From: JAJPKK01 sp963807015
GTDB taxonomy: Bacteria; Pseudomonadota; Alphaproteobacteria; Rhizobiales; Xanthobacteraceae
Direction of reading: 5' to 3'
DNA length: 64,000 nt
Assembly (NCBI GenBank): GCA_963807015.1
Contig: CAWEAS010000004.1
Coordinates: 186,001-250,000, forward strand
Of the stretch, positions 20,501-29,489 are shown one piece after another (positions within the stretch are counted from its first letter, which is position 1; every line of letters begins with the position of its first letter). The position numbers were made by a program, and so were the translations under genes. The notes beneath the pieces are model-generated. The model saw nothing but the letters and a program-made list of their open reading frames with translations, ran no database searches and was not told the DNA's origin.

Positions 20501-21904
20501 ATGCCCTCCTACGATCTCATCGTCATCGGCACCGGACCCGGCGGCTATGTCTGCGCCATTCGCGCGGCACAGCTCGGCATGAAGGTTGCGGTGGTCGAGA
20601 AGGACAACACCTTCGGCGGCACCTGCCTCAACATCGGCTGCATCCCCTCGAAGGCGATGCTGCATGCGTCCGAGTTGTTCGAGGAGGCCGGCCACTCCTT
20701 CGCCAAGATGGGCATCAAGGTCGGCACGCCGGTGCTCGATCTTGGAGCGATGCTAAAGTTCAAGGACGAAGGAGTCGACGGCAACGTCAAGGGCGTCGCG
20801 TACCTCTTCAAGAAGAACAAGATCGAGCCGCATATCGGCGTCGGCCGGATCGTTGCCCCCGGCAAAGTCGAAGTGAAGGCTGCCGACGGCAAAACGACGA
20901 CGATCGAGGCGAAAGCAATCGTTGTTGCGACGGGCTCAGATGTTGCCCGCCTGAAGGGAATCACGATCGACGAGAAGCGTATCGTGTCGTCGACCGGCGC
21001 GCTCGTGTTCGAAAAGGTGCCGCAACGACTGCTCGTCGTCGGCGCCGGCGTCATCGGCTTGGAGCTTGGCTCGGTCTGGCGACGGCTCGGCGCGCAGGTC
21101 ACGGTCGTCGAATTTCTCGACCGCATCGTGCCCGGTATCGACAATGAGATCGCCCGTTCGTTCCAACGCATCTTGGAGAAACAGGGCATAGTCTTCAGGC
21201 TCGCTTCGAAGGTGACGGCGATCGACACCAAAGGCCCGGTGGTGAAGGCAAGCGTCGAACCGGCGGCCGGTGGCGCCGCGGTTGCAATCGAGGCTGACGT
21301 CGTATTGGTCGCAATCGGCCGCGTTCCTTACACCGACGGCCTCGGCCTCGAAGCCGTCGGCGTCAAGCTCGACAATCGAGGTCGCATCCCGACGAACAAC
21401 CACTACGCAACCACGGTCCCGGGCATCTACGCGATCGGCGACGTCATTGCTGGGCCGATGCTCGCCCACAAAGCGGAAGACGAGGGCATCGCGGTCGCCG
21501 AGATTATTGCCGGAAAAGCCGGGCACGTGAATTATGATGTAATCCCGAATGTCATTTACACGTTCCCGGAAGTGGCGTCAGTCGGCAAGACCGAGGAAGA
21601 GCTGAAGGCGGCCGGCGTCGCGTATAACGTCGGCAAGTTTCCCTTCACGGCCAACGGTCGCGCCAAGGCCAATCAGCAGACCGACGGCTTCGTCAAGATA
21701 TTGGCAGACGCCAAGACAGATCGCGTGCTCGGCGTTCACATGATCTCGACAGATGCCGGCAACATGATCGCGGAAGCTGCGATCGCAATGGAAATGGGTG
21801 CGGCCGCTGAGGATATCGCGCGGACCTGCCACGCTCATCCGACCTTGCCCGAGGCCGTGAAGGAAGCGGCGCTCGCGGTCGACAAGCGCGCGATCTCAAT
21901 ATGA
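20501..21904 (+). CDS. lpd: Dihydrolipoyl dehydrogenase (E3)
   Basis: E3 reoxidises the dihydrolipoyl group with FAD and NAD. The 467-residue protein starts MPSYDLIVIGTGPGGYVCAI, with the FAD-binding GxGxxG. The redox disulfide is in GGTCLNIGCIPSKAML, the NAD-binding site is VVGAGVIGLELGSVW, and the catalytic His-Glu pair is in CHAHPTLPEA. It completes the 2-oxoglutarate dehydrogenase complex with sucA and sucB. It converges on the OmpA-like gene, with a long inverted repeat between. Confidence 0.97.
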   Translation: MPSYDLIVIGTGPGGYVCAIRAAQLGMKVAVVEKDNTFGGTCLNIGCIPSKAMLHASELFEEAGHSFAKMGIKVGTPVLDLGAMLKFKDEGVDGNVKGVAYLFKKNKIEPHIGVGRIVAPGKVEVKAADGKTTTIEAKAIVVATGSDVARLKGITIDEKRIVSSTGALVFEKVPQRLLVVGAGVIGLELGSVWRRLGAQVTVVEFLDRIVPGIDNEIARSFQRILEKQGIVFRLASKVTAIDTKGPVVKASVEPAAGGAAVAIEADVVLVAIGRVPYTDGLGLEAVGVKLDNRGRIPTNNHYATTVPGIYAIGDVIAGPMLAHKAEDEGIAVAEIIAGKAGHVNYDVIPNVIYTFPEVASVGKTEEELKAAGVAYNVGKFPFTANGRAKANQQTDGFVKILADAKTDRVLGVHMISTDAGNMIAEAAIAMEMGAAAEDIARTCHAHPTLPEAVKEAALAVDKRAISI

Positions 21905-21943
21905 CGACGAAATTTTAAACGCGAATTGCGTGCCGGTCGTACA

Positions 21944-21976
21944 GGCCTGCCCCCGGATCGGATCCGGAGGCAGGCC
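21944..21976. terminator. Inverted repeat between convergent lpd and OmpA-like genes
   Basis: GGCCTGCC (21944-21951) and GGCAGGCC (21969-21976) enclose CCCGGATC/GATCCGGA, giving almost 16-bp arms with one mismatch. There is no U-tract, so it is either a bidirectional terminator of weak type or a stabilising hairpin. Confidence 0.5.
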
Positions 21977-22005
21977 ACTCCCCCGTCGTTGGAAGGACGT
22001 CGCGA

Positions 22006-23568
22006 TCAGTTCTGGCCCATCAGCAACGGCGTGATGCGCTGGACCGCAACGCGACGGTTGGCTCGCTCGGGTCCGTCGGTCGGGATTTTCAAGAACTGCT
22101 TGCCGTAGCCCTGGGTCGTCAGGTTCTCCGGCGGAATCCCGAACTGGTTGGTCAGCGCGACGGCCACTGACTCGGCACGACGATCCGAAAGCGACAGATT
22201 GTCGACGTCGTTGCCCACCGCGTCGGTATAGCCTTCGACCAGGAACACCTCGCTCGGATTGCGCTGCAGCGCGCGACTGATGCCCTGAGCGACGAACGCG
22301 AGTCGATCCATCTGATCCGGACCGATCTCCCACGATGCGGTTTCGAAGTTGACCGAATCGATGTCGACCCGCGGCATCAGCACACGAAGCGGTTCGCTGT
22401 AGCGGATTTCGTCAAGCGAATACCGGCGCTCGAGCGCCACAACCGGCGGCGCCGCCAAGGTGAGATACACATCTTCTGCGGTCGCGAGGGCGAGGTCGCG
22501 GACATAAAGCTCCCGTGGGATGCGCACGACGGGCGGCGGCAAATCAACGTAGAGGCCAACGAAGCCCGGACCGCGCGGCTCGAAGGTGTTATCGATGATG
22601 ATGACGTCGCGGCCTTCGGCGTCGCGGCGCATACGGCGCAGCAACCTGCCATTGGCATCGACTTCGGTCACGATACGCGTACCGTCGGGCCGGAGCGCGA
22701 TCGTGATCGTATCGTTGCCGCGATGCTCGACGTTCACTGCGCGGGCATTGTACTGGAAGCGCTCCGCCTCGTTGTGGCGGATAATATCGTGGCCGCCTTC
22801 ACGAATGATGGTGCGGTCGGCTTCCCGGATGACGGTGCGATTGCCTTCCTTGATCTCCTGGCGCTCGCCGCGGATCTGATCGAGGTGACGGGGCGCCGTC
22901 TTCGGATCAAGCGGAACGTTAGCGACGACGGGAGCCGCCGGATGCACGGCCGGCGCCGGGCCTGGAGCGGCGACCGCCGGACCGGGACGCACGGCTGGCG
23001 CAACGGCTGCCGGACCTGGATGGGCGGGAGGCACGGCCGCAGCCGCACCTGGATGCACTGGCGGCGTTGCGGCCGCCGGTCCCGGATGGACAGGCGGAAT
23101 GCCTGCCGCGGGAGCAGGACCCGGACGTGCCGGTGGCGTTGCGGCCGCAGGGCCGGGATGAGCGGGCGGCGTTGCAGCAGCAGGACCCGGATGCACTGGC
23201 GGAACGCCGGCCGTGGGCGCCGGACCGGGATGAGCCGGCGGCGTTGCCGCGGCGGGACCTGGATGCACGGGAGGCACCGCGGCCGCAGGGGGATGAGCCG
23301 CGGGCACAGCAGCTGCGGGTGGATGGGCCGGAGGTGCCGCCGCTGCCGGCGGGTGGGGCGGTGCGGCTGCGGGCGGGTGGGACGGAGCGGGCGGGCGCTG
23401 TTGAGGTGGCGCGGGCGGCTTCTGGCCCGGCTTCGTTTCGTTGGGATTTGGCGCCGGCGGAGCCTGCGCCAGTCGGATGGCAGGCTCGATTGCTTGCGCA
23501 CGCGATGCGTGCGGCGCTGCGGCGACAGCAATAACGGCAGCAGCAAACAGAATTGATGATCGGGTCAT
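22006..23568 (-). CDS. OmpA-family protein with long Pro/Ala-rich repeat region
   Basis: This 520-residue exported protein has a signal peptide (MTRSSILFAAAVIAVAAAPHASRAQA), a P/A/H/G-rich low-complexity region (about residues 35-215) built of variants of PPVHPGPAAATPP, a middle domain with charged strands, and a C-terminal OmpA-like peptidoglycan-binding domain. That last domain contains VEGYTDAVGND, LSLSDRRAESVAVAL and GYGKQFL...ERANRRV. It is probably periplasmic or anchored to the envelope, tethering it to peptidoglycan. The start at 23568 is chosen because it begins the signal peptide; the open frame has 13 codons upstream. The neighbours are TCA genes, with no evident functional link. 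Confidence 0.88.
   Translation of the reverse strand: MTRSSILFAAAVIAVAAAPHASRAQAIEPAIRLAQAPPAPNPNETKPGQKPPAPPQQRPPAPSHPPAAAPPHPPAAAAPPAHPPAAAVPAAHPPAAAVPPVHPGPAAATPPAHPGPAPTAGVPPVHPGPAAATPPAHPGPAAATPPARPGPAPAAGIPPVHPGPAAATPPVHPGAAAAVPPAHPGPAAVAPAVRPGPAVAAPGPAPAVHPAAPVVANVPLDPKTAPRHLDQIRGERQEIKEGNRTVIREADRTIIREGGHDIIRHNEAERFQYNARAVNVEHRGNDTITIALRPDGTRIVTEVDANGRLLRRMRRDAEGRDVIIIDNTFEPRGPGFVGLYVDLPPPVVRIPRELYVRDLALATAEDVYLTLAAPPVVALERRYSLDEIRYSEPLRVLMPRVDIDSVNFETASWEIGPDQMDRLAFVAQGISRALQRNPSEVFLVEGYTDAVGNDVDNLSLSDRRAESVAVALTNQFGIPPENLTTQGYGKQFLKIPTDGPERANRRVAVQRITPLLMGQN
22950..23440. repeat. Coding tandem repeats for PPxHPGPAAA units
   Basis: Imperfect repeats of roughly 39-60 bp encode the Pro/Ala/His/Gly-rich region of the OmpA-like protein. 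Units differ by substitutions and by insertion of short PTAG or PAAG segments, and the array is in frame throughout, as expected for a repeat that expands and contracts. Confidence 0.7.
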
Positions 23569-23790
23569 GCGGTCTCTCGCCCCTTGAGTCTTTGTGGTCT
23601 CGATCACGCGCCGGTTGACGATTCACGATCCGGGCGCCAGCACTCAGGCGCACCGAGAAACCGCCGAAATGATGACAGCACGATTCCACCAATCGAGAAT
23701 CGGGATGCGCCGAATGGCCACGCCGGGGCGATCGCCAGCGCCCGAGGTAAATTGGCACCTTGACGGAAACAGCCGAGATTTACGGGAGTT

Positions 23791-24570
23791 TTACGCCAGC
23801 CGATCGACCATCATCTGCTTGATCTCGGCGATGGCTTTCGCGGGATTGAGGCCCTTCGGGCATGCCTTCGAGCAGTTCATGATGGTGTGGCAGCGATAAA
23901 GGCGGAACGGATCTTCGAGGTTGTCGAGCCGCTCGCCGGTTGCCTCATCGCGCGAGTCCATAATCCAGCGATGGGCCTGCAACAGCGCTGCCGGACCGAG
24001 ATAGCGATCGCTGTTCCACCAATAGCTCGGACACGAGGTCGAACAGCACGCACACAAGATGCACTCGTAGAGCCCGTCGAGCTTGAGCCGGTCATCGTGG
24101 CTTTGCGGCCATTCCTTTTCTGGCGTCACCGAGACGGTCTGCAGCCACGGCTTGATGGAGGCGTGCTGGGCATAGAAGTTGGTGAGATCGGGAACGAGAT
24201 CCTTGACGACCGACATGTGCGGCAGGGGATAAATCTTCACCTCGCCTTTGATGTCCTTCATGTCCTTGGTGCAGGCGAGCGTGTTGGTGCCGTCGATGTT
24301 CATGGCGCACGAGCCGCACACGCCTTCGCGGCACGAGCGGCGGAACGTCAGGGTCGGATCGATCTTGTTCTTGATCCAGATGAGCGCGTCGAGCACCATC
24401 GGACCGCAATCGCCGAGGTCGACGTGGTAGGTGTCCAGCCGCGGATTGAGGCCGTCATCCGGATTCCACCGATAGATACGATATTCCCGCAATTGGATCG
24501 CATTGACCGGCGCCGGCCAGCTCTTGCCTGGGGTCACCTTGGAGTTTTTCGGAAGCGTGATCTCGACCAT
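23791..24570 (-). CDS. sdhB: Succinate dehydrogenase iron-sulfur subunit
   Basis: SdhB carries the three Fe-S clusters that pass electrons from the flavin to ubiquinone. The 259-residue protein has the [2Fe-2S] ligands in SCREGVCGSCAMN plus LACTKDM, and [4Fe-4S]/[3Fe-4S] ligands in ECILCACCSTSCPSYWWN and HTIMNCSKACPKGLNPAKAI. It is last in the minus-strand operon sdhC-sdhD-sdhA-sdhB, 78 bp after sdhA. Confidence 0.97.
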   Translation of the reverse strand: MVEITLPKNSKVTPGKSWPAPVNAIQLREYRIYRWNPDDGLNPRLDTYHVDLGDCGPMVLDALIWIKNKIDPTLTFRRSCREGVCGSCAMNIDGTNTLACTKDMKDIKGEVKIYPLPHMSVVKDLVPDLTNFYAQHASIKPWLQTVSVTPEKEWPQSHDDRLKLDGLYECILCACCSTSCPSYWWNSDRYLGPAALLQAHRWIMDSRDEATGERLDNLEDPFRLYRCHTIMNCSKACPKGLNPAKAIAEIKQMMVDRLA

Positions 24571-24648
24571 CGTTCGATCCGTTTCTCATCCTCAGTATTT
24601 CAGGGCACGTTCACGCTTCGATCAAATTCCCGGCACGATCGATTCGGC

Positions 24649-26478
24649 TTAATACACCCGCACCTTGGGCTCGATGTACTGCACCTCGTTCGTCATCGTG
24701 TAGGTGTGCACCGGACGATAGTCGATCGTCACCTTGCCGGTCGCCGCATCGAGCCAGGTCAGCGTGTGCTTCATCCAGTTCTTGTCGTCGCGCTCCGGAT
24801 AGTCCTCGCGCGCGTGGCCGCCGCGGCTTTCGGTACGGTTGGCCGCCGCATCCATGGTGACGACCGCCTGCGCGATCAGGTTGTCGAATTCCATGGTCTC
24901 GATGAGGTCCGAATTCCAGATCAGCGAGCGGTCGAATACCTTGACGTCGCCGACGCCGCCGAGCACCTGGTGGATTCGGGTTGAGCCTTCCGCCAGCACG
25001 TCGCCGGTACGAAACACCGAGCAGTCGCTCTGCATCACGCGTTGCATGCGCAGTCGCATCTCGGCAGTCGGAGTCGAGCCGTCCGCGTAACGGAACTTGT
25101 CGAGGCGAGCGAGCGGCTTCTCCGCGGAATCCTTCGGCAGCTCGGCATGCTTTTCGCCGTGATCGATCAGCTCGGCACAGCGCAGCGCCGCGGCCCGCCC
25201 GAACACGACAAGATCGATCAACGAGTTGGAGCCTAGCCGATTGGCGCCGTGGACCGAAACGCAGCCGGCCTCGCCGAGTGCCATCAAGCCGGGGACGATG
25301 GTGTCCGGGTTGCCGTCCTTCTTGGTGAGGACCTCGCCGTGATAATTGGTGGCGATGCCGCCCATGTTGTAATGCACCGTCGGCAGCACGGGGATCGGCT
25401 CGCGCGTCACGTCGACGCCGGCGAAGATGCGCGCGCTTTCGGAAATTCCGGGCAGCCGCTCATGCAGCACCGCGGGATCGAGATGGTCGAGGTGAAGGAA
25501 GATATGGTCCTTCTCCTTGCCGACGCCGCGGCCTTCGCGAACTTCGATGGTCATGGCGCGGGAGACCACGTCGCGCGAAGCGAGGTCCTTGGCGGACGGC
25601 GCATAGCGCTCCATGAACCGCTCGCCCTGCGAATTGGTGAGATAAGCGCCCTCGCCCCGCGCGCCTTCGGTGATGAGGCAGCCGGCACCGTAGATGCCGG
25701 TCGGATGAAACTGCACGAACTCCATGTCCTGGAGCGGCAGGCCGGCGCGCAGCACCATGGCATTGCCGTCGCCGGTGCAGGTGTGGGCGGAGGTGCAGGT
25801 CAAATAGGCGCGGCCGTATCCGCCGGTCGCGAGAATCGTCATGTGGGCGCGGAAGCGATGGATGGTGCCGTCGTCGAGCTTGATCGCCACCACCCCGCGG
25901 CAGCGGCCCTCATCCATGATGAGATCGATCGCGAAATACTCGATGAAGAATTCGGCCGAATGGCGCAGCGACGCGCCGTAAAGCGTGTGCAGGATGGCAT
26001 GGCCGGTGCGGTCGGCGGCCGCGCAGGTGCGCTGCGCCGTGCCCTTGCCGTAGTGGGTGGTCATGCCGCCGAACGGACGCTGATAGATCTTGCCTTGCTC
26101 GGTGCGCGAGAACGGCACGCCCCAGTGTTCGAGCTCGTAGACCGCCGCCGGAGCGTTGCGGCACAAATATTCGATGGCATCCTGGTCGCCGAGCCAGTCC
26201 GACCCTTTCACGGTGTCGTACATGTGCCAGCGCCAGTCGTCCTCGCCCATGTTGCCGAGTGCTGCTGAAATGCCGCCCTGGGCCGCGACCGTGTGCGAGC
26301 GGGTCGGAAACACCTTGGTGATGCACGCCGTCTTGAGGCCCGCTTCGCTGCACCCGACCACCGCGCGCAGCCCGGACCCGCCGGCTCCGATGACGATCAC
26401 GTCATAGCTATGGTCCTCGATCGGATAGGCCCGCCCGTTGATCGCGGGAGCGCTATGTCCTGATCCGTTCGTGGCCAT
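24649..26478 (-). CDS. sdhA: Succinate dehydrogenase flavoprotein subunit
   Basis: SdhA oxidises succinate to fumarate with covalently bound FAD. The 609-residue protein has the dinucleotide motif DVIVIGAGGSGLRAVVG, the FAD-attachment His in SHTVAAQGG, the substrate-site loop HPTGIYGAGCLITEGARGEG, and the C-terminal ENKNWMKHTL-type region (DDKNWMKHTLTWLD). I start at the ATG at 26478; a TTG one codon earlier is in frame. It begins four bases after the sdhD stop. Confidence 0.97.
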   Translation of the reverse strand: MATNGSGHSAPAINGRAYPIEDHSYDVIVIGAGGSGLRAVVGCSEAGLKTACITKVFPTRSHTVAAQGGISAALGNMGEDDWRWHMYDTVKGSDWLGDQDAIEYLCRNAPAAVYELEHWGVPFSRTEQGKIYQRPFGGMTTHYGKGTAQRTCAAADRTGHAILHTLYGASLRHSAEFFIEYFAIDLIMDEGRCRGVVAIKLDDGTIHRFRAHMTILATGGYGRAYLTCTSAHTCTGDGNAMVLRAGLPLQDMEFVQFHPTGIYGAGCLITEGARGEGAYLTNSQGERFMERYAPSAKDLASRDVVSRAMTIEVREGRGVGKEKDHIFLHLDHLDPAVLHERLPGISESARIFAGVDVTREPIPVLPTVHYNMGGIATNYHGEVLTKKDGNPDTIVPGLMALGEAGCVSVHGANRLGSNSLIDLVVFGRAAALRCAELIDHGEKHAELPKDSAEKPLARLDKFRYADGSTPTAEMRLRMQRVMQSDCSVFRTGDVLAEGSTRIHQVLGGVGDVKVFDRSLIWNSDLIETMEFDNLIAQAVVTMDAAANRTESRGGHAREDYPERDDKNWMKHTLTWLDAATGKVTIDYRPVHTYTMTNEVQYIEPKVRVY

Positions 26479-26482
26479 CAAC

Positions 26483-26872
26483 TCACACTCCGAACGATAG
26501 CTTGAGAATCGCGTAGATCGAGATCGATCCCACGGCGATGGCGAAGAAGGCGTTAAGGATCAGCAGCACGTATTTGGCGCGCTCGCTATGAGCGTAATCC
26601 TCAATGACAACCTGCATGCCGATGCACATATGGTAAGTGATCGACATGATGAAAAGCAGCATCACGATCGCCACCATGGTCGAGCCCAGGATCTGGGCAA
26701 CGGCCGCCTGGTTATGGCCGATCAACGAGACCATGATTACCACCGCCGCGATGGTCAGTGGGATGTTGGCGATCGCGGTCAGCCGCTGGCGGATGAAATG
26801 CTGCGTGCCATATTTCGCCGACCCGTAGCCGCGCACGCGGCCGAGCGGCGTGCGCATCGAGGTTGAATTCAT
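26483..26872 (-). CDS. sdhD: Succinate dehydrogenase membrane anchor subunit
   Basis: This is a 129-residue hydrophobic protein with three predicted transmembrane helices (about residues 28-55, 62-85 and 100-125). The heme/quinone region includes the histidine in SITYHMCIGMQVVIEDYAH, the usual SdhD signature. Together with SdhC it anchors SdhAB and forms the ubiquinone site. The N-terminal MRTPLGRVRGYGSAKYGTQH is typical of alphaproteobacterial SdhD. It follows sdhC by 13 bp. Confidence 0.95.
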   Translation of the reverse strand: MNSTSMRTPLGRVRGYGSAKYGTQHFIRQRLTAIANIPLTIAAVVIMVSLIGHNQAAVAQILGSTMVAIVMLLFIMSITYHMCIGMQVVIEDYAHSERAKYVLLILNAFFAIAVGSISIYAILKLSFGV

Positions 26873-26885
26873 TGGCCAGCCATCC

Positions 26886-27308
26886 TTACCGCAACCCCCC
26901 CATGAGATAGCCGCCGACGAACCAGAGGATGATCGTCAGCACGATCGAGCCGACCAGATTGGCGCGCGCGAGCCATTCGCGCTCGGCTGGCCCGAACCCA
27001 TGCCCGAAATCCCAGATCAGGTGCCGCACGCCTCCCAGCATGTGGTGAATGAGCGCCCAGCTGTAGCCGAACAGCACGATCCGTCCGATCCAACTCGAAG
27101 CTGCCGTCTGGAATGTCGCGTAGGCATTGGGGCCCGATGCCGCGGCCGTGAGCCACCACGCCAGCAACATCGTCCCGATATAGAGCGCAGCGCCGGTGAT
27201 CCGATGGACGATGGACATCATCATCGTAAGCATCGGCCGGTAAATTTGGAGATGCGGCGACAGCGGTCGCGCCGCGGTGGATTTGGCCTCTGCCATACGT
27301 CCAACCAT
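26886..27308 (-). CDS. sdhC: Succinate dehydrogenase cytochrome b556 subunit
   Basis: This 140-residue membrane protein has three predicted helices. The family pattern RPLSPHLQIYRP precedes helix 1, followed by SIVHRITGAALYIG, and the heme-ligand His is in LIHHMLGGVRHLIWD. It forms the quinone-binding and heme-binding membrane part of complex II with SdhD. The ATG at 27308 gives MVGRMAEAKS; the next ATG (27296) is an equally possible start. It is first in the operon. Confidence 0.95.
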   Translation of the reverse strand: MVGRMAEAKSTAARPLSPHLQIYRPMLTMMMSIVHRITGAALYIGTMLLAWWLTAAASGPNAYATFQTAASSWIGRIVLFGYSWALIHHMLGGVRHLIWDFGHGFGPAEREWLARANLVGSIVLTIILWFVGGYLMGGLR

Positions 27309-27468
27309 AAGAATTCGCGATCGCTTCCTTCAAGCAGATGCAATAGGTAAGCGCAATGGCGACCTTGGCATAACTGTGGTGTCGACCGGCATAACGCCAA
27401 GCAGGTGAGGCACTTAGCGCCGCCATCTGCGCCGCCGTATAGGAATCTTAGGGGGGCGGACCTCGTCG

Positions 27469-28518
27469 TCAGAGCGGAATCACGGCCCAGTAATCGAGGT
27501 CCAGAATCACCGCGGGATCGTAATCGGCGCCGGTCTTGTCGGGGAAATCGCCGCAAAGGCGGTTCTTGGTCGCGACGAGACGCAGCCGCAGCGCGCCGAC
27601 GTCACTGCGGCCCGGCAGCGGCGTCCGCTCGATCACCTCCGACCACGCAAACATGGTGTCGCCGGCGAATAGCGGCGCGACATGGCGGCCGCCATTGATG
27701 GCGGCGATATGGAAGGCGTTCGCGAGCCCGTTGAACGACAGCGCGCGGGCGAGCGAAATGACATGTCCGCCATAGACGAGGCGACGCCCGAATCGGCCCT
27801 GTCCTTCGGTGAACTGGTTGAAATGCACCCGCGCCGTGTTCTGATAGAGCCGGGTCGCGATCTGGTGCTCGGCCTCCTCGACCGTCATCCCGTCGATATG
27901 ATCGATCCGCTCCCCGGGCGCATAATCCGCGAAGCATTGCCCGCTCCCCGCCAGCGCCATGTCATAGCCGTCGCGCCGCAACGGCGGGCAGGCTTGGCCG
28001 ATGTCTTCGGCCGCCACGGCCTTCGGCAGCGGCGGCACGAGTTCGCTCGGCGCCGGCGCGGCCTCGTCGCGCTTGCGCACCATGACCCAGCGCACATAGG
28101 AGAGCACGGCGTTGCCCGACTCATCGAAGCCGGTGGAGCGCACGTAGACGACGCCAGTCTTGCGGTTCGAGTTTTCCTTCAGACCGATGACCTCTGACGA
28201 CGCCGACAGCGTGTCGCCTGCGTAGACCGGCTTGAGAAACCGGCAATCCGCATAGCCAAGATTGGCGACCGCATTGAGCGAGATGTCGGGCACGGTCTTG
28301 CCGAAGACGATGTGGAAGACCAGCAGATCGTCGAGCGGGGCATCAGGGTATCCGATGGCACGCGCGAATGCGGCCGACGACTGGACCGCGAAGCGCGAGC
28401 CATAGAGCGCGGTGTAGAGGGACGCGTCTCCCGTCGTGACGGTGCGCGGCGTCGCGTGCCGAATGACCTGACCGATGCGAAAGTCTTCGAAGAAATTGCC
28501 GGGATTGTTTTTGCTCAT
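27469..28518 (-). CDS. mch: Mesaconyl-CoA hydratase (2-methylfumaryl-CoA hydratase), MaoC family
   Basis: This enzyme hydrates mesaconyl-CoA to beta-methylmalyl-CoA in the ethylmalonyl-CoA pathway of acetyl-CoA assimilation. The 349-residue protein has two hot-dog (MaoC-like) halves. The N-terminus NPGNFFEDFRIGQVIRHATP, the segment TALYGSRFAVQSS, VPDISLNAVANLGYADCRFL and the stretch VIGLKENSNRKTGVVYVRS agree closely with what I recall of Rhodobacter Mch. It lies 160 bp upstream of sdhC on the same strand. The rest of the pathway (ccr, mclA) is not in the window, so the assignment is by family. Confidence 0.88.
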   Translation of the reverse strand: MSKNNPGNFFEDFRIGQVIRHATPRTVTTGDASLYTALYGSRFAVQSSAAFARAIGYPDAPLDDLLVFHIVFGKTVPDISLNAVANLGYADCRFLKPVYAGDTLSASSEVIGLKENSNRKTGVVYVRSTGFDESGNAVLSYVRWVMVRKRDEAAPAPSELVPPLPKAVAAEDIGQACPPLRRDGYDMALAGSGQCFADYAPGERIDHIDGMTVEEAEHQIATRLYQNTARVHFNQFTEGQGRFGRRLVYGGHVISLARALSFNGLANAFHIAAINGGRHVAPLFAGDTMFAWSEVIERTPLPGRSDVGALRLRLVATKNRLCGDFPDKTGADYDPAVILDLDYWAVIPL

Positions 28519-28780
28519 GATGCTCTCTCACCGCGTGCTCGTACCATGCGCGCGCAAACTCCCGGCAGACCAAATTAGAGCGCATTGCGACCACGAGGGC
28601 CAGCGGCATGGGAGTCCGTAGGTGTTTCGAATGCCCGTAGTCACGAGCGCGTGAGTTTGGCGGCGCGGAGAAACTCGTGCGCTGATCCCCCGTAGCTAGA
28701 CGCGACGATGAACGCAGTCGTCGCCATTCGTTGCCGCGGCCCGCCGGGCCCGGCGTCACCCTTTCTTGGGAGTTTCAACC

Positions 28781-29359
28781 ATGTCTCGACGTCTCAGCCT
28801 CGTTACTGCCTTTGCTCTCGCCACCGCCGGCTTGCTGGCGAGCACAGCGTTCATTCCGACAATCGCGGCGGAAAAGACCGTGAATGTCGGCGGCGCGCCG
28901 ATGTATCCGTCGAAGAACATCATTCAGAACGCCGTCAATTCGAAGGAACACACGACATTGGTGGCCGCGGTGAAGGCGGCCGGACTCGTCGATACTCTGC
29001 AAGGCGCCGGACCGTTCACGGTGTTTGCGCCAACCAACATGGCGTTCGGCAAATTGCCCGCCGGCACTGTCGAAGGTTTGGTGAAGCCCGAGAACAAGGG
29101 GACGCTCACCAAAATTCTCACCTATCACGTTGTCCCCGGCCGGCTGACCGCCGCCTCGCTGATGAAATCCGTGAAGGAGGGCGGCGGCATGGCCCATCTC
29201 AAGACGGTCGAAGGCGACGCCCTGATGGTCGAGCAGCCTGGCCCCGGCCGCCTGACCGTCACCGACGCCAAGGGCGACGTGTCCACCATCACCATCGCCG
29301 ACGTGCTGCAATCGAACGGTGTGATCCATGTGGTCGACACCGTGCTCCTGCCGATGTAA
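28781..29359 (+). CDS. Secreted fasciclin-domain protein
   Basis: This 192-residue exported protein has a signal peptide (MSRRLSLVTAFALATAGLLA, cleaved near IAA-EKT) and one FAS1 domain. FAS1 motifs are the H1 block GPFTVFAPTNMAFGKLP, the ILTYHVVPGRLTA segment and the H2 block SNGVIHVVDTVLLPM. Such bacterial proteins are often adhesion or stress related; the role here is unknown. The ATG at 28781 begins the signal peptide and follows GGGAG; the open frame includes a few codons upstream. An inverted repeat lies just after the stop. Confidence 0.92.
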   Translation: MSRRLSLVTAFALATAGLLASTAFIPTIAAEKTVNVGGAPMYPSKNIIQNAVNSKEHTTLVAAVKAAGLVDTLQGAGPFTVFAPTNMAFGKLPAGTVEGLVKPENKGTLTKILTYHVVPGRLTAASLMKSVKEGGGMAHLKTVEGDALMVEQPGPGRLTVTDAKGDVSTITIADVLQSNGVIHVVDTVLLPM

Positions 29360-29374
29360 GTCCCCGTTAGGATC

Positions 29375-29403
29375 GCGCCGGCCGGTCAGCCGCCGGCCGG
29401 CGC
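29375..29403 (+). terminator. Strong GC hairpin after the fasciclin gene
   Basis: GCGCCGGCCGG (29375-29385) and CCGGCCGGCGC (29393-29403) are perfect 11-bp arms with a 7-nt loop, 16 bp after the stop codon. It lacks a clear U-tract but is positioned as a terminator or mRNA-stabilising structure. Confidence 0.5.
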
Positions 29404-29489
29404 ACCATCGATCAAGTGTATTTTGATGCGTTGCCTCACTGCGGCACCCGCACTATTTGCGAGGAAGCCGTTTCGGCGCGAGAGTTGCC

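Noticed and set aside
22723..23556. Plus-strand Gly/Arg-rich frame opposite the OmpA-like repeat region
   Set aside because: Its repeats mirror the Pro/Ala repeats of the real gene. It has no signal peptide or domain.
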